Source of the DNA: Firm-13 sp037143795
GTDB lineage: Bacteria > Bacillota > Clostridia > Saccharofermentanales > Saccharofermentanaceae
Reading direction: 5' to 3'
DNA: 64,000 nucleotides
NCBI GenBank assembly: GCA_037143795.1
Contig: JBAWXZ010000003.1
Span: 223,486-287,485, forward strand
Of the stretch, positions 34,483 through 43,791 are shown in pieces; the stretch's first letter is position 1; each line of letters begins with the position of its first letter. The position numbers were made by a program, and so were the translations under genes. The notes below the pieces were generated by a model. That model ran no database searches. It was given only the letters and a program-made list of their open reading frames with translations, and was not told where the DNA came from.

Positions 34483-35525
34483 AGGGTCTGGTAATCCGTA
34501 TTCTGAAGCAGATGGGTAATGACAGAAGAACACTGGCTCTTATGATCATCGCGCCGATCCTGATACTTTCCCTGCTTTATCTTCTTTTAGGTGAAGGCTC
34601 CTATATTCCGCGGATTGCAGTCCCGGAGAATTTTCCGGCAGCGCTTATGTCGGAACTCCAAAAACAGGATGTAGAGGTGGCCGTTCTGCCGGATGACGGA
34701 AATACCGGCACCGGTACAGATACGAATACGATTCACGATGCCCTTTTGAAGGACAAATCAACGGACGCCGTAGTGACAGTTGGTTCGGACGGGATGCATA
34801 TCCGGATGCTGGAGGCAGGAAGTTCAAAGACAGCTTCCATTACAGCAGCACTCAAAAATGCAGCAGCCTCTGTCAGTCCGTCATCTTCGATGAGTCTTTC
34901 CTATGTCTACGGAAGATTGGACAGCACCGCCTTCAACAGTCTGGGATTTGTGCTGCTCGGAGTTCTTTCCTTCTTCTTTGTATTTATTATTTCAGGAATC
35001 TCCTTTGTCCGGGAACGAGAGACAGGAACCCTTGAAAGACTCATGGCAACACCAATCAGGCGTATATCCGTTGTTGGCGGATACACGGCAGGATTCGGTA
35101 TATTATCAGCTGTGCAAAGTGTCCTGATGGTACTTTACAGCCGATATGTCCTCGGGATGGAGTTTGAAGGTTCGGTCTGGCTCGCCATACTTATTATGGT
35201 GCTTTTGGCATTTACTGCGGTTTCGATCGGTGCTTTCGTCTCGATTTTTGCCAACAACGAGTTCCAGGTAATGCAATTCATTCCTCTGGTTGTAGTCCCG
35301 CAGATGTTCTTTTCCGGACTGATTACGATTGATACGCTGCCATACGGCCTTGGAAATCTTTCCTATTTTATGCCGATCTATTACGGGTGCGCCGGTCTTG
35401 AGAAAGTTCTAATAAAGGGTTTCGGTATCGAAGAAGTCTGGAAAGATCTTTGTATGCTGCTGGTGTTCATTTTCGTTTTCTTTGTACTCAACGTGCTTGC
35501 ACTCAAAAAATACAGAAAGATGTAA
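34479..35525 (+). CDS. ABC-2 type transporter permease
   Basis: 348 residues. An N-terminal membrane helix (about 18-36) is followed by an outside domain of about 140 residues and five membrane helices, the YhgE/NodJ-like layout. The loop FVRERETGTLERLMATPIR is the family's coupling motif. It starts in an ATGA overlap with the ATPase. The substrate cannot be told. Confidence 0.88.
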   Translation: MKGLVIRILKQMGNDRRTLALMIIAPILILSLLYLLLGEGSYIPRIAVPENFPAALMSELQKQDVEVAVLPDDGNTGTGTDTNTIHDALLKDKSTDAVVTVGSDGMHIRMLEAGSSKTASITAALKNAAASVSPSSSMSLSYVYGRLDSTAFNSLGFVLLGVLSFFFVFIISGISFVRERETGTLERLMATPIRRISVVGGYTAGFGILSAVQSVLMVLYSRYVLGMEFEGSVWLAILIMVLLAFTAVSIGAFVSIFANNEFQVMQFIPLVVVPQMFFSGLITIDTLPYGLGNLSYFMPIYYGCAGLEKVLIKGFGIEEVWKDLCMLLVFIFVFFVLNVLALKKYRKM

Positions 35526-35535
35526 TCGGATTCAG

Positions 35536-36807
35536 CTAGATCAGCCATGCCGGTACAAGCCAGTTTTTGCGGTCAATGGGAAGCAAATCATTGCACAGGC
35601 ATATAACAGCCCCGGTTCCGATAAGGGTGCCGTAATGCTCAAATCCATCGGAAGCGAACGCGCCGGGTTCTTCCTTCTGGTCGTCGGTTATCGGCTTCAA
35701 TACATCAAAAACACTGACTACCCCTTCCGGGTGTGAACTTTTTCTTATTTCAATCGGGTAAATTACGTTCAGCTGGCTTATGATCAGGTCGATCTCTTTT
35801 GCATTGCTGTCCCTGTAATAATTCAGGGGAGGTGTCTTGCCGGCGTTCAGGAAGCTTTTGTATATTTCCGAGACAACCCAGGTCTCAAAAAAAGCGGTTG
35901 ACATGGCGCCTGCTTCGAGTGCCTTTGCATCGTGCCATTTTGACAGATAGGCTGCAAGTCCCGTGTCAAGAAAATACATCCGCGGAGACTTGACGACTCT
36001 TTTGAGCGCACTGTTGTAGTAGGGTTCTATCAGCGCAACGATGCCGGTAGACACCAACAGGGATACCCACTGCTTTGCTGTAGGTGCAGATATTTCGGTC
36101 TCCTTTGCGAGCAGATCGTAATTCACCATGCTGCCGGTCCTTGCGGCGGCGATGCAGAGAAAACGGTAGAACATTAAATCGTCATTCACCTGTATGAGCC
36201 CTTTAATATCCCTTCTGATAAATGTCTGTAAATAAGATGAATAGTAATTCTCCCAGTCGACACTTTCCTGTTCATACAAAGCAGGCATGGAGCCCCTGTG
36301 GATCCGCTCAAACAATGTCATCATATCAATGGACGTCGCTTTCGAGATACGCTGCATAAGCAGTTTGGGAGACGTTGAAAACTCCGGTAAAAGGTTACCT
36401 GAAATCTCACTGTTTGAAAGCCCGGACAAGTAGATAATTCCAACACGTCCGGCAAGGCTTTCACCGGCACCTTTGGATACGGGAAACATATGCGTGCCGG
36501 TAAGCCAGAAACTGCCTTTCGTCTTGTCGGCATCAACGTACATTTTGATATGCGGCAGAAGCTCCGGTGCGTATTGGATTTCATCAATAATTACAGGCGG
36601 AGAGTACCTCTGTAAAAACAGTGCAGGCTCCCGGACGGCGAGATCGCGTATTCCCGGATCATCAAGCGAGACATATTTTCGTCCTTCTTCAGCCAGACTT
36701 CGCAGCAAAGTTGTTTTGCCGATTTGTCTTGGCCCGATAATCAGCAATACCGGAAAATTACCAATTATATTCTTGATTGTCTGCTCAACACTTCTTTTGA
36801 TATACAT
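35536..36807 (-). CDS. AAA_14/DUF4143 family ATPase
   Basis: 423 residues. The ATPase half has Walker A GPRQIGKTT (about 25-33), Walker B VIIDEIQYAP and the sensor LTGTHMF. The C-terminal DUF4143 half has FETWVVSEIYKSF, then AKEIDLII and YPIEIRKS, a PD-(D/E)XK-like E-D-ExK set with Arg-Lys. The widespread family has no settled function. ATG 36807 was chosen because AAGGTG precedes it. It is convergent with the ABC exporter with only ten bases between. Confidence 0.88.
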   Translation of the reverse strand: MYIKRSVEQTIKNIIGNFPVLLIIGPRQIGKTTLLRSLAEEGRKYVSLDDPGIRDLAVREPALFLQRYSPPVIIDEIQYAPELLPHIKMYVDADKTKGSFWLTGTHMFPVSKGAGESLAGRVGIIYLSGLSNSEISGNLLPEFSTSPKLLMQRISKATSIDMMTLFERIHRGSMPALYEQESVDWENYYSSYLQTFIRRDIKGLIQVNDDLMFYRFLCIAAARTGSMVNYDLLAKETEISAPTAKQWVSLLVSTGIVALIEPYYNSALKRVVKSPRMYFLDTGLAAYLSKWHDAKALEAGAMSTAFFETWVVSEIYKSFLNAGKTPPLNYYRDSNAKEIDLIISQLNVIYPIEIRKSSHPEGVVSVFDVLKPITDDQKEEPGAFASDGFEHYGTLIGTGAVICLCNDLLPIDRKNWLVPAWLI

Positions 36808-37092
36808 GCCCGTCACCTTGTTTCCTGAAATGGGGGAGATCGTTACTTGAATTTATGCGGATCTAAAGTCTGATTTCATTTTTGCGCGGAACGCATTTAA
36901 AGTCAATAGTCAAAAAAGCAGGATAAAATATATTATTCATAAAAAATCAAGGCTGATCTAAAGTTACAATTTATATCTGCAATACTACTTTTGGCGACAA
37001 AATGCAGTTGTTCGCAGTATATAAAACCAAAAACCGGTTTGCTTTCCTGCATACTAAAGTATTAATAGTCCTAAAAAAGAAATAACGGCATA
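36808..37092. other. Divergent spacer
   Basis: No gene was recognised in about 285 A/T-rich bases. It should contain the promoter of the AAA ATPase on the minus strand. Confidence 0.4.
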
Positions 37093-37122
37093 TTGACAAT
37101 AGTGTGCGGTACACAGTATAAT
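37093..37122 (+). promoter_or_regulatory. Promoter and probable PadR operator
   Basis: TTGACA and TATAAT are separated by 18 bases. The spacer holds the dyad GTGT-GCGGT-ACAC (37102-37114), well placed for repression by the PadR protein encoded just downstream. Confidence 0.65.
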
Positions 37123-37144
37123 CTGATTATAGGAGGTGCAGCGT

Positions 37145-37495
37145 ATGGATGACAACACGGAGATATTGGCCAATCTGGTTCCGGAACTCAGGCGAGGCAC
37201 TCTGGTCCTGAGTGTTCTGAGTCAACTGACAGAGCCGGTGTATGGATATTCCCTTGTCCAGGACTTGTCCGGTAAAGGCGTGGAGGTAGAGGCAAATACA
37301 TTGTACCCTCTGCTTCGAAGACTGGAGAAACAGGGCCTTGTCATGAGCGAATGGGAAACAACATCCAACAAACCAAGGAAGTATTATATGAGGAATGTGA
37401 AGGGTACAGAGGTCTACGGTGAACTGAAAAAACAATGGACCGAAATGGTCGGATGCGTGAATGCATTGCTTGCGGAGGAAAAGCAAAATGGATAA
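37145..37495 (+). CDS. PadR family transcriptional regulator
   Basis: 116 residues with the PadR winged helix: RRGTLVLSVLSQLTEPVYGYSLVQDL, the wing VEANTLYPLLRRLEKQGLVMSEW and NKPRKYYMRN. It lacks the long C-terminal helix set of the larger PadR class, so it belongs to the short, ABC/HAAS-linked group. ATG 37145 follows AGGAGG. It overlaps the membrane protein gene that it probably controls along with itself. Confidence 0.9.
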   Translation: MDDNTEILANLVPELRRGTLVLSVLSQLTEPVYGYSLVQDLSGKGVEVEANTLYPLLRRLEKQGLVMSEWETTSNKPRKYYMRNVKGTEVYGELKKQWTEMVGCVNALLAEEKQNG

Positions 37496-38486
37496 TCAGC
37501 AATATGCCAAAGAACAAATCAACCGGTATGTGTACCAGGTCTCGAGATTTCTTTCCGGAAAGAATAAGGAAGATATTGAGAAGGAAATCCGATCCCTGAT
37601 TGACGATATGCTGGAAACAAAATGCCAGGGCAGAGAACCGGACAAAGCAGATATTGAAGCCGTATTTGCTGAACTTGGGAAGCCAAGTGCTCTGGCAGCA
37701 AAATACAACGATTCCAAAAGATACCTGATCGGGCCGGATCTGTTTCCGGTTTACTGGAGTGTACTCAGGATTGTGATCCTGGTTGCTCCTGCCGCAATGC
37801 TGCTGGCCAATTTAATATCAATAGTTACCGGTACATTTTCCTGGGAAAATCTTGGCGGCATATTCAGTGCCGCATTTATGTCATTTGCGATAGTGACACT
37901 TATTTTTGCAGCGGTTGAATGGAAAGGGGTAAGTGTCGATAAACTCTTTGAAGGAGAAATTGAATTGCCGCCCGTGCCGGAGAAAAAGGCGCGGATTTCA
38001 CGCGCCGATCCAATAGTCGGTCTTATCTTTTTGTCAATTTTTATGTGTATATTCATTTTTGCTCCGCAGTACATCGGGTTCTGGGCTTCCGGGCACAGCG
38101 GTTACGTATCCATCTTCAATGTTGCCGTAATCAAATCGATAATGGGGCTGTTTCTTATTTGCTTTGGCACCTCAATACTCAAAGAAATTTTCAAGCTGAT
38201 TGAGGGCAGATACACGCTTCGGCTGATGATTGTTACGATTTTCTGCAATGCGATAAATCTTGCTCTGATTATTTATATAATTCGATCATTCCCGATCTGG
38301 AATGATTATTTTCCCGGCCAGTTTCTGGCGGCGGCGCAGATCACGGGCCTATCGGAACTACAGGACAAATGGGCATTCATCACACAGAATGTATTTCTGG
38401 GAGTTGTTGTTTTTGGAACAGTAGTAGATACATTGTCCTGTATTGTCAAAACACTGGTTTATGGGCTTGGCAGACAGGACGAGTGA
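37488..38486 (+). CDS. HAAS-domain membrane protein
   Basis: 332 residues. The first 75 or so are the helical HAAS signalling domain (YVYQVSRFLSGKNKEDIEKEIRSLIDDML, then VFAELGKPSALAAKY), which commonly pairs with PadR genes. About seven membrane helices follow. The ATG overlaps the end of padR by eight bases, with GGAGG upstream. The likely role is a membrane sensor or effector regulated by PadR; details are unknown. Confidence 0.8.
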   Translation: MDNQQYAKEQINRYVYQVSRFLSGKNKEDIEKEIRSLIDDMLETKCQGREPDKADIEAVFAELGKPSALAAKYNDSKRYLIGPDLFPVYWSVLRIVILVAPAAMLLANLISIVTGTFSWENLGGIFSAAFMSFAIVTLIFAAVEWKGVSVDKLFEGEIELPPVPEKKARISRADPIVGLIFLSIFMCIFIFAPQYIGFWASGHSGYVSIFNVAVIKSIMGLFLICFGTSILKEIFKLIEGRYTLRLMIVTIFCNAINLALIIYIIRSFPIWNDYFPGQFLAAAQITGLSELQDKWAFITQNVFLGVVVFGTVVDTLSCIVKTLVYGLGRQDE

Positions 38487-38511
38487 ATTTTGTATTTGAA
38501 AAAGTTCATGC

Positions 38512-38547
38512 AAAAGGCCGTATATGTTGTGTATGCGGCCTTTTTTT
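38512..38547 (+). terminator. Terminator of the PadR/HAAS unit
   Basis: AAAAGGCCGTATA pairs with TATGCGGCCTTTT (one G-U), followed by a T run. Confidence 0.9.
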
Positions 38548-38643
38548 ACGAAAGTCAAAGGGATACATTCTTTGCATTGTGAAATCCTGGCTAAAACCTG
38601 TTATTATATACATACTTTATTCTATGCAAACAGGCAGGGAAAA

Positions 38644-39795
38644 ATGTCATATGTTGAAATACCTCGTTCTTCCGTTCATCGGAATAATAATGAGGCTGAC
38701 TACGCCAACTACAGACTGAAAAGCGTTATTCAAAGCGGCCCGCTGATTATAGCTTTGCCGGCGGCCTTTAATTTTTTAATGCTTTTTGCTGACTGGAACA
38801 TTATTCAGGAGCAGACGACAAGGATTATCATTTTGTTCATTCGCGTACTGTATTCACTCAGCCTTCTGCTCCTTCTGGTACGGATAAAGAAAATACGAAG
38901 ATTTTCGATATTCTGCAGGATCATCACCTTATTTGAGACTGCATGCGTGGTTATTTTTCTATATGTTTTCACACAGTACCCGAATCCTGATTTTATGATT
39001 CAAACACTAGGTGTAATTACCATAATTATTACTGTTTTTTTGATCCCCAACACATGGAAAAACATGCTTGCCATCGTCGGGGTAACAGAAGTATCTTTCC
39101 TTCTTCTGTCAAAATTAACAATGCCAGCCGCCGGGACGATGAATTTCCGGGCGGGTGCCGTGTACATCACTATTGACGCCCTGCTATGTGCATTTTTTTC
39201 ATGGAACAGGCAAAAATCGCAGCACATGGAATTTCTGGCACGTCAGGAGCTGGACAGACAGAGTTCTACGGATCATCTGACTCAGGCAGTGACACGGTTC
39301 AAACTCGAGGAGGAAGCAGATCGGTGGCTTCATTTTTGCCGCAGGCAGGGAATCCCCCTATCACTGATTTTTGTTGATGTCGATAATTTGAAGCCGATAA
39401 ACGACAAATACGGACACCTTGCCGGAGATAAAGTGCTGTCAGAGATTGTATTTCGGATCCGTGCCTCCCTTCGGAATTCAGATATCACTGCAAGATGGGG
39501 CGGTGATGAATTTGTTTTGCTTCTGCCGGATTCCGACCTCGCAAAGACTGTTGAAATATCAGAATCCGTCCGCCGTTCCATAGAAAACAGCCCGGTTTTA
39601 GATGGCGTAACGGTAACCTGCAGTTTTGGTGTCGTTACTATGAACGGCACATCTACCTTTGAGACAATGATACACGAAGCGGATGAACTGATGTACAGGA
39701 GCAAGAAACTCGGCAGGAATCGAGTTGAATACAGCCTGATGGAAGCTGTCAGCAATAGTGGGCGTGATGATGAAGGCGCTGCGGCAAACCAATGA
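38644..39795 (+). CDS. Membrane diguanylate cyclase
   Basis: 383 residues from ATG 38644 (AGGGA upstream). About six membrane helices (30-195) precede a GGDEF domain that begins near 210 (DHLTQAVTRFKLEEEA). The active loop is ARWGGDEFVLLLPD and RNSD five residues earlier is an intact inhibitory I-site. It should make cyclic di-GMP with feedback control. The stop overlaps or touches the next gene, so they share a message. Confidence 0.88.
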   Translation: MSYVEIPRSSVHRNNNEADYANYRLKSVIQSGPLIIALPAAFNFLMLFADWNIIQEQTTRIIILFIRVLYSLSLLLLLVRIKKIRRFSIFCRIITLFETACVVIFLYVFTQYPNPDFMIQTLGVITIIITVFLIPNTWKNMLAIVGVTEVSFLLLSKLTMPAAGTMNFRAGAVYITIDALLCAFFSWNRQKSQHMEFLARQELDRQSSTDHLTQAVTRFKLEEEADRWLHFCRRQGIPLSLIFVDVDNLKPINDKYGHLAGDKVLSEIVFRIRASLRNSDITARWGGDEFVLLLPDSDLAKTVEISESVRRSIENSPVLDGVTVTCSFGVVTMNGTSTFETMIHEADELMYRSKKLGRNRVEYSLMEAVSNSGRDDEGAAANQ

Positions 39796-39809
39796 GAGGC
39801 GATGCAAAT

Positions 39810-40262
39810 ATGGAAGATGATTTTTTGAAAATATGGTTTGCGGGGTTCAACTCGGGAATTGATAAAATGGATGAGACAGATCTGAGGGATCTTCTTGGTG
39901 AATGCGGGAAAGCGTGTTCCGATTCTTTCCCCAGGAAGATGTACATCGAAGAATATGAAAAAGCGGCTGATTTCGATGATTTTCTGAAGCGTATAAAATC
40001 CCGCATGAAAGGAATTGATTTCGAAAAAAATGAAGACGGATCCATTGTGGTCGTATATCCGCAATGCTTCTGCGACCTGGTTACCCGGGGACTTGTCCGG
40101 TCACCGAAATTCTGTGAGTGTTCCCGCCAGAGCCTTCAATATAATTGGGAGGCTATTTACGGGGAAGGCAACGTGGAAGTAACGCTTCTGCAGTCAGTTC
40201 TCCAAGGCAAAGATACGTGCCGTCTTCTCGTGCGTCTTGACCGCTCTTTTGGATGCGACTGA
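39810..40262 (+). CDS. Small Cys-rich protein of unknown function
   Basis: 150 residues. The C-terminal half has two closely spaced cysteine pairs, YPQCFCDLV and KFCECSRQSL, then GEGNVEVTLLQSVLQGKDTCRLLVRL, which recalls the C-terminal part of 4-vinyl-reductase-like or DUF6144-like ligand-binding proteins. ATG 39810 has GAGAGG upstream; an ATG at 39792 overlapping the cyclase stop is an alternative. Linkage to the cyclase gene suggests a shared signal, but this is inference. Confidence 0.5.
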   Translation: MEDDFLKIWFAGFNSGIDKMDETDLRDLLGECGKACSDSFPRKMYIEEYEKAADFDDFLKRIKSRMKGIDFEKNEDGSIVVVYPQCFCDLVTRGLVRSPKFCECSRQSLQYNWEAIYGEGNVEVTLLQSVLQGKDTCRLLVRLDRSFGCD

Positions 40263-40389
40263 TTTTGCGGAAAGAATAAATTATATTATAATTCGGATAA
40301 TATGTCATATAATAAACATATTGCAGCCGGCACGGTACAGACGGGAAACAATTGTTAAGAACGCCGCTTGAGCGGTACAGGAGGGTTAT

Positions 40390-40995
40390 ATGGGTGAAAA
40401 CAGCACCGGCCGTATGGATATTGCAAGCCGTATACGCGAGCTGCGTGAATCTGTCGGAAAGACTGCCGAACAGACAGCAGACCATCTGGGGATAGGGCTT
40501 GCGGAATACATGAGCTTTGAATCCGGCAGCCTCGATGTGCCTATCAGTGTTTTATATGAAATCGCGGGACATTTCGGCGTCGATCTGACGGATCTTATGA
40601 CAGGCAAATCACCGAATCTGCAGCAGTATTGTGTTGTGCGTGACGGTAAGGGCCCTGAGATTGAACGCTTCCCGGGATATCGCTTTCAGAGTCTCGCGTT
40701 TGATTTTCAGAACCGTTCTTTCGAACCGCTCCTTGTAACACTTGATCCGGCTAAAAATCGCAGCATCGGGTTGGTCACACACGCAGGGCAGGAGTTTAAT
40801 CTGGTCCTGACCGGACGCGTAAGGGTTGTTCTCGGGGGCCGGTCGGTTGATCTGGGTGCAGGGGACAGCATTTTTTTTGACCCGGCGATTCCTCACGGTC
40901 AGCTTGCATTGGACGAGGCTTCTGCCAGTTTTCTGACAGTTATATCACGTGACAGCCTGACAGAATCCCATGAGAAAAAGGAGACGTTATGCTGA
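40390..40995 (+). CDS. XRE-cupin transcriptional regulator
   Basis: 201 residues: an N-terminal helix-turn-helix (about 10-65, ASRIRELRESVGKTAEQTADHLG) and a C-terminal cupin (about 110-190, HAGQEFNLVLTGRVRVVLGG and DSIFFDPAIPHGQLA). AGGAGG precedes the start. The stop overlaps the synthetase ATG, so the regulator likely senses a product or substrate of that enzyme and controls its own operon. Confidence 0.9.
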   Translation: MGENSTGRMDIASRIRELRESVGKTAEQTADHLGIGLAEYMSFESGSLDVPISVLYEIAGHFGVDLTDLMTGKSPNLQQYCVVRDGKGPEIERFPGYRFQSLAFDFQNRSFEPLLVTLDPAKNRSIGLVTHAGQEFNLVLTGRVRVVLGGRSVDLGAGDSIFFDPAIPHGQLALDEASASFLTVISRDSLTESHEKKETLC

Positions 40996-42701
40996 ACCGT
41001 TTTTTGCCGCGCGAATCTTTTGCATCTTATGAAGATTTTTTGGAAAATTATAAAGTGAACGTACCGGAGTCGTTCAATTTTGCTGTGGATGTCGTTGACG
41101 CCTGGGCAAAAACGGATCCGGACAAATCCGCGCTGGTCTGGTGCAACGACGAAGGTGATGAGCGTCGTCTTAGCTTTGGAGATATCTCCCTGGAAAGTGC
41201 ACGGGCCGCAGTTGCGTTCTCCCGCCTTGGCATCAAAAAAGGCGATGCCGTCCTTTTGCTTCTGAAAAGGCGCTGGCAGTTCTGGATATATGCCCCTGCC
41301 CTGATGCGCCTGGGTGCGATATATATTCCAGCCACCATCCAGCTCACAAAGAAGGATATTGTGTACCGCTGTGCGGCCGCTTCCGTATGTGCTATTATTT
41401 CGATTACGGAAAAAGATATTGCAGAGGCCGCCGCAGAAGCCCTTCCGGAATGCCCCGATGTCCGTGCAGCGGCATTTGTACGATCCGACCCGAAGGCTGA
41501 AGCTTTGGAACCGATTTTTGTTCCGCATGAGGGATGGCTCGATTTGAACGAATTTATCGCATCGGTTTCCGATGAGGAGGCGAAGGCTTTTCGCGATGTA
41601 AGGCCATTGGCAGGCGGGCAGGATCCGATGCTTCTGTATTTTACATCGGGTACCACCGGAATGCCCAAGATGGTGCTGCACGATTTCAATCATCCTCTCG
41701 GACATATTGTTACGGCCCATTACTGGCAGCAGCTGGGGCCCGATGACCTTCATATCAGTGTTGCCGATACAGGCTGGGCCAAGTGCGGCTGGGGCAAGAT
41801 TTACGGTCAGTGGATCTGCGGGGCTGCGAATTTCGTATATGATATGGATCGCTTTGATCCGGCCCGCTTAATGGAGAAACTCTCGGCCTATAAAGTGACT
41901 ACGTTTTGTGCGCCTCCTACAATCTACCGGTTCATGATTCATGAAGATTTATCGATGTATGACCTTTCTTCGCTGAGGCTGGCGCTGACGGCCGGTGAAC
42001 CTTTGAACGCGGAGGTTTTCAATCGTTTCAGGGCGGTTACCGGGCTTGCTATCCTCGAAGGATTCGGTCAGACCGAGGGCTCGGTCCTGTGTGCCAGCTT
42101 TCCCTGGGATGCACCTCGGCCGGGGTCGATGGGCAAACCGTCGCCCCTGTATCACCTTGATATTATTGATGATAATAATGAATCCTGCCCTCCCGGCACG
42201 GAAGGGCGCGTTGTCGTCACCGGACTAGGGAGCAGCCGGCCGGTCGGCCTGTTCTGCGAATATTACCGGGATAAAGATGCTACCGGCCGTGTCTGGCATG
42301 ACGGTATTTATGAGACCGGCGATGTGGCCTGGCGTGATGAAGACGGATTCTACTGGTATGTCGGACGGTCTGACGACGTAATCAAATGTTCCGGATACAG
42401 AATCGGACCTTTTGAAGTGGAAAGCGCCCTGCAGACACACCGGGCCGTGCTTGAATGTGCGATTACCGCATCACCGGATCCTATCCGCGGCCAGGTGGTC
42501 AAAGCGACGATTGTTCTTGCCCGCGGTTACACGCCCTCTGATGATTTGGTCCGGGAGCTTCAGAACCACGTAAAGCACACAACGGCCCCGTATAAGTATC
42601 CCAGAATTATTGAATTTGTGGATGCGCTTCCGAAGACAACCAGCGGTAAAATCAGACGGGTGGAAATTCGCGGCAAAGATGAGAAGAAAGACGGGACGTA
42701 A
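40989..42701 (+). CDS. AMP-binding acyl-CoA synthetase
   Basis: 570 residues of the ANL superfamily. The ATP loop is YFTSGTTGMPKMV (about 218-230), followed by the adenine motif GFGQTEG, the hinge YETGDVAWRDEDGFYWYVGR and the catalytic lysine in PKTTSGKIRR. The layout is that of medium-chain or acetyl-CoA-synthetase-like enzymes that activate a carboxylate through an acyl-adenylate. It is coupled to the XRE-cupin regulator. The acid used is not known. Confidence 0.9.
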   Translation: MLNRFLPRESFASYEDFLENYKVNVPESFNFAVDVVDAWAKTDPDKSALVWCNDEGDERRLSFGDISLESARAAVAFSRLGIKKGDAVLLLLKRRWQFWIYAPALMRLGAIYIPATIQLTKKDIVYRCAAASVCAIISITEKDIAEAAAEALPECPDVRAAAFVRSDPKAEALEPIFVPHEGWLDLNEFIASVSDEEAKAFRDVRPLAGGQDPMLLYFTSGTTGMPKMVLHDFNHPLGHIVTAHYWQQLGPDDLHISVADTGWAKCGWGKIYGQWICGAANFVYDMDRFDPARLMEKLSAYKVTTFCAPPTIYRFMIHEDLSMYDLSSLRLALTAGEPLNAEVFNRFRAVTGLAILEGFGQTEGSVLCASFPWDAPRPGSMGKPSPLYHLDIIDDNNESCPPGTEGRVVVTGLGSSRPVGLFCEYYRDKDATGRVWHDGIYETGDVAWRDEDGFYWYVGRSDDVIKCSGYRIGPFEVESALQTHRAVLECAITASPDPIRGQVVKATIVLARGYTPSDDLVRELQNHVKHTTAPYKYPRIIEFVDALPKTTSGKIRRVEIRGKDEKKDGT

Positions 42702-42763
42702 TAGCGTATTATATAGAGTAAGAAAAGAACTCATCGGAAATAGTTTTGAAAAGGAGCGTTTAT

Positions 42764-43747
42764 ATGGAATACATGGCGAATTCTGACCGGTATAACAAAA
42801 TGATTTACAGACGCTGCGGTCAAAGCGGACTGAAACTGCCTGCAATCTCTCTGGGAATGTGGCACAATTTCGGCGATGTAACCCCTTTTTCCAATTGCCG
42901 CGAGATGATGCTCGGAGCTTTTGATCTGGGAATAACACACTTTGACCTGGCAAATAATTATGGTCCCACTGCAGGATCTGCAGAGGAATCTTTTGGGAAA
43001 GTGATTTCCGGAGAACTCAGAGGCTACCGCGACGAGATTGTAGTATCAACAAAGGCAGGCTACTATATGTGGCCGGGGCCCTATGGTGAATGGGGCTCCA
43101 AAAAGAGCCTTGTGTCGTCACTTGATCAGAGTCTCAGGCGTATGAAGCTTGATTATGTAGATATTTTTTATCACCATCGTCCGGATGCAGAGACTCCAAT
43201 GGAAGAAACGGCGGATGCGCTTGCTCACCTGGTAAGGCAGGGCAAAGCGCTGTACATAGGCATTTCCAATTATTCGCCCGAACAAACCGCGCGGATGATT
43301 GAGCTCCTGGACAGTCAAGGGGTGCATCTTTTGATACATCAGCTTTCCCACAGCATGCTGGGACGTCAAAATGAGGCGGTGTATGATGTACTTGAGCAGA
43401 AGGGCGTTGGATCCATTGCCTTTTCACCTTTGGCGCAGGGACTTCTGACCGACCGTTATCTGAACGGAATTCCGGAGGATTCCCGTGCGAAAGGCAGGAG
43501 TGTTTTCCTGACTGAGGCAAGCATTACCCCGGAGAAAATGCGCAAGGTAACGGCCTTGAACGATCTGGCACAGGGACGTGGACAGGCGCTGTCCCAGATG
43601 GCACTTGCATGGGTACTGCAGCGCGCGACTTCTGTAATCATCGGTGCAAGCCGGCTCCAGCAGATCGCAGAAAACTGTAAAACGATTGAGAATACTGCAT
43701 TTTCCAAAGAAGAATTGGAAAAGATCGAGCAAATTCTGAATGGCTGA
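42764..43747 (+). CDS. Aldo/keto reductase, YghZ-like (copy 1)
   Basis: 327 residues. The family motifs are LPAISLGMWHNFGD, FDLGITHFDLANNYG with the catalytic Asp and Tyr, the Lys in STKAGYYMWPGPYGEWGSK and the His in DIFYHHRPD, then QGKALYIGISNYSPEQ. E. coli YghZ reduces L-glyceraldehyde 3-phosphate and other aldehydes with NADPH; the substrate here is inferred only. AGGAG precedes ATG 42764. A close copy follows after 44 bases. Confidence 0.9.
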   Translation: MEYMANSDRYNKMIYRRCGQSGLKLPAISLGMWHNFGDVTPFSNCREMMLGAFDLGITHFDLANNYGPTAGSAEESFGKVISGELRGYRDEIVVSTKAGYYMWPGPYGEWGSKKSLVSSLDQSLRRMKLDYVDIFYHHRPDAETPMEETADALAHLVRQGKALYIGISNYSPEQTARMIELLDSQGVHLLIHQLSHSMLGRQNEAVYDVLEQKGVGSIAFSPLAQGLLTDRYLNGIPEDSRAKGRSVFLTEASITPEKMRKVTALNDLAQGRGQALSQMALAWVLQRATSVIIGASRLQQIAENCKTIENTAFSKEELEKIEQILNG

Positions 43748-43791
43748 CCAATGCGTCGGCAATTTAATTATCATTGAAAAGGATATCAGTA

